Shown here in pieces: positions 36,241 to 44,044 of a stretch of 64,000 bases of DNA (positions are counted from its first letter, which is position 1; the number at the start of each line of letters is the position of its first letter). The stretch lies in assembly GCA_021234155.1 (NCBI GenBank), contig JAJEKV010000271.1, positions 250,001 through 314,000 of the forward strand, given 5' to 3'. The DNA is from Isoetes taiwanensis (lineage: Eukaryota; Streptophyta; Lycopodiopsida; Isoetales; Isoetaceae). The translations under genes were made by a program, and so were the position numbers. The notes beneath the pieces are model-generated. The model was given only the letters and a program-made list of their open reading frames with translations, searched no databases and was not told where the DNA came from.

Positions 36241-38062
36241 CTAGTATTCCTTGATCATTTGTAGTAAGGCATTGACGTCAAATTTGATCCCAAGGAAATC
36301 ACTGGCTTTGATGTATTTGATAATTCTCTTCTTCATCCCTCCTTCATCAAATCCATTGGACACAAACTGTTGAATCAAGTCCGTAATATCTTTTGCAGCT
36401 TTACTTGGATTAGTGTTTACATATAGGCATGGCATAATCTGTGAGATGACCACATTCCTAGCTTGGAAGTATGGTCTGCAGCTGTGTGCATGCACAAATC
36501 TAATAGAGTCAAAAGGTAGCGCCATCCTTTTATCATATTTTACTGTTTGAAATAAGCCTAATGCTCTGTCATAAACCTGTATTGTCATATTAAGGAAGTT
36601 TGCTTGGTTACCAAATTGCATTCCTGGAGCAAATTCCGTGTATCCTGTTTCTTCCTTAATGTCCAATATGTTAAGGTCATATATTTGTAATTCTTGCCCA
36701 TTCTCCAGTCCATCCTTACTAAGGAATCTCTTAATGTTAGGACAATTGATGGCGAGGAGATCGTCCATATAATGGAACACATGTTTAAATTTTTTAATCT
36801 CTTCAAATCTTCCTTGCCTTGCTAAGTTTCTAATGAATTCCAATTCAAACCATGCAAGGTAGATATTGCACCAGTTAGGACTGCATGCGAATCCCATTGG
36901 TATACCCCTGATTTGCTGCCAAATCCCTTTCCCCATTTGGACATAGCAATTTGCTAATGACGTTATTTATCATAGTAAACCTTTTCACGCTCATCATGGA
37001 CCAGCACTTTCCCTTTGGGGCTGTTTTAAACCATTTAGTTGTCACCTTACCCATTTGGAATGTTTTACCCATAGCTCATAATTCTTATTTTTGTTCTTCA
37101 TATAGTTCCGTGCAAGTATTGATTACCATTTCACTGGGTACGCAAATACCATGATCCCCAAGCAAGGGTATGCTCTCATAACATTTGGTGATGTCTGCTA
37201 CAAACACCTCCTCAACTTTCGTGGGTAAATTAATTGTCACATCATATATTGAATTAACAATCCAGTTGACATTTAATTTACTACCCACAAATGTGCTGAT
37301 ATTAGCACATATATCTTTTGATATTTCAGGCCATAAGTTCAGTATTTCATTAAGTACTCATTTGTAATGATCTCACGCCAGTCAGTATATACACGGTGCC
37401 ATGGGCGTTAGTTATCCATCTATACTCAGATTTGTGGGCTTTAAATAAGCCTAAAAGGTATGGTAATTTACCGGGCTCTTCCGGAATGCCTTTGATATAC
37501 TCTTCTATTACCTTATTGAGGTCCCTCAATAGGTTTTCCTTTTCACTTCCCAACGGCATAAAATCCCCACTGCCAAGCCTTTTAAAGGCCATGTCTTTTA
37601 TGTGACATGGGCATATAAAGGATGGGTTATTAGATGCCTTATCAACCCCGGATATGTAGAGGTCTTATTGAGGTCTCTCCATATCAATGGCTTGTCTGGT
37701 ATGTGCCCAAGTCCTTTACTAAAAAGGTTTCTAAGATTTTTGCATTTAACAATTTTGAGATCCGTAGTTCTGATGTGCCCGATCTTGGGATCTATAAACT
37801 CTTGTAGACTTGGGTTACTGCATGGGCATATTGCCTCCGAATCTTGTGCAAAAATATAATATGGTTTGTAACATATTTCTTTCAAGCTTTCGGTGTATCT
37901 CCATGAGAACATGGTCAGATTCATAATCTGCTCACCTATTTCCCCCAGGCATTTAGTCATATGTCTGTGTACAATTTTTGGAATGCAGATTTTGTCCATT
38001 ACTTTGGACAAAAAGAAACAATGTACTACTTTTCGTTTGCTTTTTTCTTTATTCTCCAGCAT
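36241..38062 (-). pseudogene. Element B ORF2: Penelope-like reverse transcriptase (frameshifted)
   Basis: Four frame pieces (38062-37598, 37592-37350, 37288-37085, 36936-36241) parallel element A. They are, in order: CPCSNPSLQEF and GHIRTTDLKIVKCKNLRN; LPYLLGLFKAHKSEYRW; motif A VADITKCYESIP; motif B GIPMGFACSPNWCNIYLAWFE; motif C FHYMDDLLAI; then ANFLNMTIQV. The catalytic YMDD replaces YIDD of A. Protein identity to A is moderate across the whole length, so A and B are old relatives and not recent copies. The C-terminus ends shortly after the thumb with no GIY-YIG domain. Confidence 0.78.
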
Positions 38063-38296
38063 ATGAAATCTGCCTTGGTAATCCTTTTTTTATTTCAAAA
38101 CCGGAGTAACAGTTAGCAAGACATGGACAATGGCATGTCAGCTTCATTTGTCAATAGGTGCTTTCATAACTTAGAAAGACCATTCAAAATATACTATTGT
38201 CTGAATCATACAACGACTCAAGTCATTATACAAAATGTCATCAAAGAGTAACAAAATTGTACAAGAAAAAGTTATTGTAAATGACGGTACCAGTAC

Positions 38297-39914
38297 CTAT
38301 TTGTCATATTTAAGCTGCTGGATGACACCATCCCCATCTCTGACATTTGACTCTTGTCTTTGCTTTGAGACTGAGCCACCCATGGCACTTGGAGTACCAA
38401 TCTGCTCAATGTTGGAGTTATCGGCCATACTAGAGCCAGGTAACACCGTGATACGAGGTGGAACATAACCTGCAACTGTTCCATACGAAGGTGTTCTGGG
38501 TTTAAACTGTTTTGCTTTTCTTTCCGCTACATTACTGGAAGCCTCCATATCTTTCATGAATGATTTTGGTTTTATGCTTTTCTCGCATATAGTTGCCATT
38601 TTACACACAGGGAAGCCAATTTTTAGGTCTGCCCATGGGTCTGTGGCCAGCATCATTGTCATGCTAATAAGTGTGTTTCTTACTTCCAAATACGAAATGT
38701 ATGCAATTATGCTGTCCCTTAAAGTAATCTTCATAAACTTCCTCATTGAGACCATTTGCACAACAACTGACATATCAGGGAAAATGTAGTCTAGGTTATT
38801 AAACATGTACCAGATTGCATGGTCAATCCAGGTCATGTTGTCCTTACAAGCATTACCCTTCACCCTGGGTTCACATACACATTTAAAGTACGGGCACATG
38901 CTTCGCCATACTCTTTTAATATAGAAAGGATCCCTTGTAATTGTGGAATATGCCATGTGTCCTTTCTGCCTTACAAATATGGACGTATCCTTGTTACATT
39001 TCTTATCAAAGAAATTTTCAGTTTAAACTTTTCCTTGTGCACTATTTTTTCCATCTTTTCTGCTGCTATTTTAGCCACTTTTTCTTGTTCGGGTGTAATC
39101 CCCCCAAGCATGATCCATGATGCCCGGCTAATGGGGGCTAAGGCACCAAAGTTCTTTGTTCTCCAGATCCCTTGATTGCAGAATATGGCGTGGCTTTCAA
39201 CAAGTCTTTCTGAAATAATGGGAAAAAGGTGACAATTGTGTAAAGTGAAGCTAAAGTCTTTATCATCCTCCCCATTACCACTGCTGGCTCCTTTTTTACC
39301 GATATCAATTTTATCCTGTTCAGAAAGGAGCGATTCCCCAAAGGGGTCATCTTCATCATCCTGATCAATATAAGTGTCTGTTTTTTGAATAATCACATCA
39401 CTAAGGCTGGATTTTTTAATCTTATTGGCTTTTTCCAAAGCTAGCACCCCTTTGAAGAATTGATTTTTGGCCTTATCCTCTTCCATAGTGCAGTGATATA
39501 CTTTAGTAGGCAAGCTATCATATATTTCCTCAATGAGCTTGCTGATTTCGTCCCAATCATCACCAAGCTTATTAAGCCTGGGAACTAACTCCAGCCATCA
39601 TTAAAACCTAAATGGGAAATAGCATATAATTCCTCGGGCTTCCTGGCCGCTTCCTTTTTGAGTAGCTGTATGTGTACCTGGTGGTTTTTGATGCAACATA
39701 ATACCGTCTGCACAGCATAGCTTGGACATGTAATCCTGCTTGTAGCATAGCCAAACGATCCAAGGTCTCTATTCCATACTGGAGGTACAAACTCAATATT
39801 GTCCGCTTGTGCCACCTCCTCATCCTGAAGAGTTATACCACTTTGTGAGTACAACATAAAATTCGATAGTTCATTCCTGTTATTACCAATAGATATGATG
39901 CAACTCCAGTTAAA
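38297..39914 (-). pseudogene. Element B ORF1, conserved unknown protein (frameshifted)
   Basis: I infer a start at the acceptor TTTCTCTAG|TTTAAC (39914), which continues exon 1 in phase 0. Three frames follow (to 39585, 39513-38971, 38956-38297). Blocks shared with element A: SYAVQTVLCCIKN, ISHLGFNDGW, VLALEKANKIK, IWRTKNFGALAPISRASW, MAYSTITRDPFYIKRVWR, IAYISYLEVRNT. An acidic linker (DQDDEDDPFGES) lies in the first half and a Ser/Gln-rich tail ends in KYDK. Function unknown; it precedes the RT by ~235 bp. Confidence 0.6.
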
Positions 39915-40529
39915 CTAGAGAAATGAAGTGTCTAAAAAAAACCCGGACATAACTAGTCTGGACAACAATCCTACTAGCACATCATACTACTTTGGTCAAT
40001 CCCTCTATAGTTTTATCATTCCATCCTAAGATCTAGATAGATCCGAGTCTGGTACACCAATCTATGGATAACAGGTTTAAGAACTATTGACACTTTTTAT
40101 GGCGAGTCTACCGACCAGTCATTTCTTTGGAACCAAACGTTTTTCTACTCGTGGGATGCTCAAATCCTTAGAACAGTCATTCCATAGTGCACATTATCCT
40201 TATAGAATAAGGCTTAACGTATTCGCCATTTAAACATCCGAATATGCATCGCATAACTGGAGGCAAACGTACCTGTATTCTGTGTGAGCTTTACTTACAA
40301 AAAATGCTCCATATTTGACTGTTATTTCGGCATGTTCAATGTTTAACAAAGAGTAAAATTAGTCTTACCCGTCAACCTAATATTTTTATCATGGGACTGT
40401 TCAAAACATTGCCCAAACTATGAGTTTTTCGCCATCTTGAATCGCCAGTTATACAATGTAGTATATATAGACCAGTACATCCGTTTCGACCAGCAAAACA
40501 CCATAACAGCAAAGATGATACATTAAGAG

Positions 40530-40640
40530 AAGAATCACCACGTACCTGCAGCCAATCATGAGAACGTTAGTGATAGACTCGGTAATGACCCAAGGGCCAA
40601 AAGGTACATTAGGTGATTCTTGGCTCTTCGCCCTTCACCT
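40530..40640 (-). ncRNA. Conserved folded RNA element, copy B-5'
   Basis: Same as the copy at 34884-34990: arms AAGAATCACC (40530-40539) and GGTGATTCTT (40612-40621). It lies in the inferred intron between the donor at 40968 and the acceptor at 39914. Confidence 0.6.
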
Positions 40641-40967
40641 AATGTACCCTTTGCTCTTGATATTAAACTATCTACTAAAAATGTACAGTCAAAATAGTTC
40701 AGATGTATGATAGTAAAATAATCAACGTATAGATTAGTATGAATATATGAGAGAAAATCCATCCAGCCTGTAATCTGCTCCTTTATGCATTTTCTTGGTA
40801 ATTCATATAACTGAATCCCTTATAGCATCGTGTACAGACCATCTAAGCTTTTTGGTCTGCTCACTCCGAACCTATTTACCCTTTATTGGTATTCCAATCT
40901 TCATAGTTTATGTTTACAAAGGACGGGTCAATTATACTTAGAGAAATCAGAATTGATACATTTTTAC

Positions 40968-41288
40968 CTGTAGATCTTCGTTTTCCGAATCAATATCATC
41001 CTCATTTTGTTGTGTCTCGGGAACATATTGCTCATTATTGCTGTTCCTGAAGTAACCCCGTGGGTTTCGGTTAGATCCTCCGCCTCTTTTAGCATTGTAT
41101 CCACCCCTGCTATCATCAAAACTTCTTTTGGAGTCAAAGCTCCGACCACCTCCTCTCCTATTCATACTTAGTTGCTCAAGTTTTTCAGAATTTTTGCACC
41201 AAAGAAGCTCCCTCTCTGTCTCTACGTCTGGTGTGAACTCATCCTCAGAGCTATGGCTATCGGTCCAGCCATCTGAATTAAAACCCAT
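40968..41288 (-). CDS. Element B exon 1, RGG-rich N-terminus of ORF1
   Basis: Open for 107 codons from the ATG at 41288 to the donor CTACAG|GTAAAA at 40968 (phase 0). An acidic start (SSEDEFTPDVETERE) is followed by an RG/RGG-rich stretch (MNRRGGGRSF, GGYNAKRGGGSNR), typical of RNA-binding tails. It ends NEDDIDSENEDLQ. It has no similarity to exon 1 of A, C1 or C2 although it occupies the same place. The RNA-binding role is inferred from composition only. Confidence 0.5.
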
Positions 41289-41648
41289 GACTCAATTACC
41301 CGCCACAATCTTAGAAGATATTTTTGGTCATACGTGATCTAGGATCTGCCATACTGTTTAGGTCAGAACCTTAAACTTCGTCATAAATTTCACCGGCAGT
41401 CTAATCCAGTCCTAGTAATTTCATTTCTCGTCACCTAGGGCGGCTTTTTCACCCCTGATCATCATTAAAGTCTGGAAATAAGACATAATTAAGCTTGTGC
41501 AGATTATTTTTTGCCTGGTGTAGACTGAACCATATTTTTAGATATATTACCAGTCATTCTTGGTACGCATATTTAGAATCAGGTACGGGTGGCTCTTTTA
41601 CCATTTATTTGCCACATCAAGTTTAAAGAAAATGTCTATTCAGATTAC

Positions 41649-41679
<31 letters not shown>

Positions 41680-42556
41680 CCTTTAGACCTGTACAAACAG
41701 ACCTTCTACCTTTTCAAGACCTTTTGCAAAGACCTTGTCAAGGTACAATTTGCAGCCCTAAGTTGAAAACCAGGTGTATTTCAACTTAGGCCATAACATG
41801 GTTACATTTTTTAATACCATAAAAACTTTTTTTCCAAAAAAGACATAGATACAAGATGAGATAACTGATCTACAGAATCAGAGTAATAATATTAAATATC
41901 ATTTCTGCCAAAGTCAGCAATACAATGATCTTTATCAAATATTAAAAACAACTAGACCACAAGCAACATTCCAAATGACCACCATAAGCTTATTATAATG
42001 TAAATACTTTCAATGGCCTTCAAATCGCCTATAAACTTGATGAGAGAAAGCTGGGAACAAGATCAACTCACACAACCAGCGCCACTCCAACTCTAACTAT
42101 AAATGCAGTCATCAGCAGAAATAACAAAGGTACTATATCTGGTTATTGTAGTTCAGTACCATGCAAGACCATAGATCTTATTTAAGGTCAACAAATTAAA
42201 TTAAATTAAAGTCACTCCTTAATCAATCAAATGAACATGCTGGAATATCAGGAATGACAAAGACAGGGATAAGAATAGCAGAAAGATCATAAGAAAAGAC
42301 TAAATAGTAAGGATATTAATTATTTTTGTAACAACATGTTACATAATTCAGATCTGAAAACTTTAAGCACTAGTTTAATCAAGAAGGTGACAAATACCAC
42401 AAAACAAGCAGATACATGTAAAGATCGACCAGCTCTTAGAGAATTACAACCAATAAATCAGGAATAACAGTGCATCCCTGAAATAATGCCATCAATAACA
42501 AATAAAACCAGTAAAGGCAAATAAGATATTCAAAGAAATTTGCCTAAGTTTCCAAC

Positions 42557-43102
42557 CTGATTAGTAGATGCAGGAGATTCCAGAATTTGAGAAGCCACTG
42601 GTAAACATTTGTCTGTGGGAATAGCTTTGCTAGTGCCTTCCCCAACCTCAGAATTGACTACTGTAAAAACCTTGTCAGCTCCCTTTTGTGCTGTGCTAGC
42701 TAATTCACTCCCTTGCTGCAGATTCTCTGAAATTTTTACCATACAGGGAGACTCCTTATCAATGGCATCAGGTACTGCAATGGCTTTTGCTGCCTCTACT
42801 TTCTTATGGAATGCAAATGGCTTAAGCTTTTTGGCAGCTTTAGCACCTTTAGCAGCTTCCTCCTCAATCCTTCTTCTTGTAGCCATGTTTAAATCCCCTT
42901 TCTTTCGGCCCATGCCCAACCCTAGCAGGGATTGGACATCGATATGCAAAAGAACATTAAGCAGGGCGGCTGAATCCTCATTCATGCTGCTATATAAAGA
43001 CCAATTACCGGGCCATTTTCTAATGCACTTGTTACCGTCTGTCCTACAATGAACAAGCACGATTGCATACCTGGAGGCCAGCATCAGTTCCAGCAGTACC
43101 AT
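42557..43102 (-). CDS. Unit C1 exon 1
   Basis: Open for 182 codons from 43102 to the donor AATCAG|GTTGGA at 42557. It contains MGRKKGDLNMATRRRIEEE, matching element A exon 1 (TRKKGDLNMATRKRMAEE). An Ala/Lys-rich region follows (AKGAKAAKKLKPFAFHKK). The shared basic block is the only recognisable conservation. The true start may be the internal Met before GRKKGDLN. With no acceptor or ORF1 downstream in this unit, it can only be expressed by splicing into another unit. Confidence 0.4.
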
Positions 43103-43328
43103 CTGTAACTGTTTTTTCTTCTTTTAGCATCCGTCATGCATTTTTTACCATCGACTATCCGAAACCCTAACTTTCGGAGTTGTAATATCGTGAACATGTA
43201 AATTCGTATATTCCTGTTACATATTAAAGAGGCACGAATATTTTGATGAGAGAACCATGGTCGATCATACCTTAAAATGTTAAGATCAAAGACATGAAGA
43301 ATATCCAGTATAAATATGTAGCAAAATA

Positions 43329-43745
43329 ACAGGGGGTTCCAGGGGGATTTGATATAGATATAATTCTTGAAACCATAGACCATATCCCTAAAACAATTCA
43401 ATGGGTTATTATAAAAAAAAACATAGATTTAAGATAAAAAATAGTCACATTAGCTCACTGGTTAGATTGGTTAAAGTAGTCGTATTAGGACATTGAGTTA
43501 TTTTGGTAGAGGTTCGAATCCCCGTATTTCATATTCTAAAAGCTTAAGCCAAACCGTATAGAGGCTCGATATACCATCAAAACCTTAGGCAAACTCGTAT
43601 TCGACATCTTAAAATCATAGGCGTCCCCAATCATAATTGAGCATAATCGAAACGAGAGGTGTCAAGAAGCTCCAACATCTGATCCGGGGCCATAGGATTG
43701 ACAGATCCGACGAACGTGTGGTAGTCCAAGGTGCACCTCGTTTAG
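43329..43745 (+). mobile_element. SINE-like insertion with degenerate tRNA segment
   Basis: The 16-bp direct repeat AATATGTAGCAAAATA flanks this 417-bp segment (43313-43328 and 43746-43761), as expected for target-primed insertion. Within it, TTAGCTCACTGGTTAGA (~43453) resembles a tRNA A box and GAGGTTCGAATCCCC (~43508) a B box, spaced as in tRNA-derived SINEs. The cloverleaf is degenerate (poor T stem), so this is not a functional tRNA gene. The ~110 bp before the tRNA-like part are unexplained. Confidence 0.45.
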
Positions 43746-44044
43746 AATATGTAGCAAAATATTGCCATACCCTGCACTTTAAAGAAAACTAGGCTTAAAC
43801 AAGGTAAAATATCATAGCTAGTAGCATTTTATGGAGTCAAGCTATTTTTTGATCATGAATACATCTTGGAAGGGGGAGCAGACCAACAATATCCCCAGAT
43901 TTATTATATAATGTTTAATACCAATAACAGCATTAATCATGGCAGATGACAAATGGTACCACCATATTATCATCAATTGGATGTCATATGATATATCCTA
44001 AGGAAGATGACACTACACCACAAGTCTTAAAAAAAAAAAAAAAA

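Larger units (their letters stand above)
34292..41677 (-). mobile_element. Element B: Penelope-like retroelement with pseudo-LTRs
   Basis: A 7.4-kb minus-strand unit with the same plan as element A but strongly diverged: ~1.74-kb direct repeats (34292-36033 and 39941-41677), ORF1 (39914-38297) and RT ORF2 (38062-36241). The repeats share little sequence with those of A, except the folded RNA element, the A-run boundaries and the position of exon 1. The internal 3' end (plus strand CCCTACCTCCTGCC) resembles the same place in A (CCTGCCTCCTACCC). No endonuclease, integrase or RNase H is seen. Its 5' end meets unit C1 through a run of ~29 A. Confidence 0.75.
39941..41677 (-). repeat. Element B pseudo-LTR, 5' copy
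   Basis: Pairs with 34292-36033. Carries exon 1 (41288-40968), the folded RNA element (40530-40640) and ends in ~29 consecutive A on the plus strand. A ~20-bp segment with CTGCCAAGTCC near 35700 in the other copy is missing here. Confidence 0.9.
41678..44030 (-). mobile_element. Unit C1: repeat-type unit without RT, with insertion
   Basis: Begins (plus) CCCCTTTAGACCTGTAC after an A-run. The first ~290 bp match unit C2 closely (41690-41975 versus 44045-44340) and then diverge. It carries an exon-1 ORF related to that of A but no ORF1 body or RT. I could not find the folded RNA element. The right limit is uncertain: either the A-run at ~43418 or the A-run at 44029, the latter if the 417-bp segment at 43329-43745 is an insertion. 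Confidence 0.55.

Noticed and set aside
30756-39914. ORF1 as an endogenous viral nucleoprotein
   Set aside because: Its place before an RT prompted the idea, but no motif supports a viral origin and both copies belong to retroelement units.
26530-41677. Elements A and B as LTR retrotransposons
   Set aside because: The repeats look LTR-like, but there is no primer-binding site, polypurine tract, integrase, RNase H or protease, and the RT has Penelope-like motifs. The copia element in the same window shows all of these features clearly.
41640-41690. Telomeric repeats at unit junctions
   Set aside because: CCCTTTAGA next to the A-run resembles the plant telomere repeat CCCTAAA only loosely; no true repeat array is present.
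43440-43540. Functional tRNA gene
   Set aside because: A- and B-box-like motifs are present, but the T stem and acceptor do not pair well and the sequence lies inside an insertion with a target duplication; a SINE-like origin is more likely.
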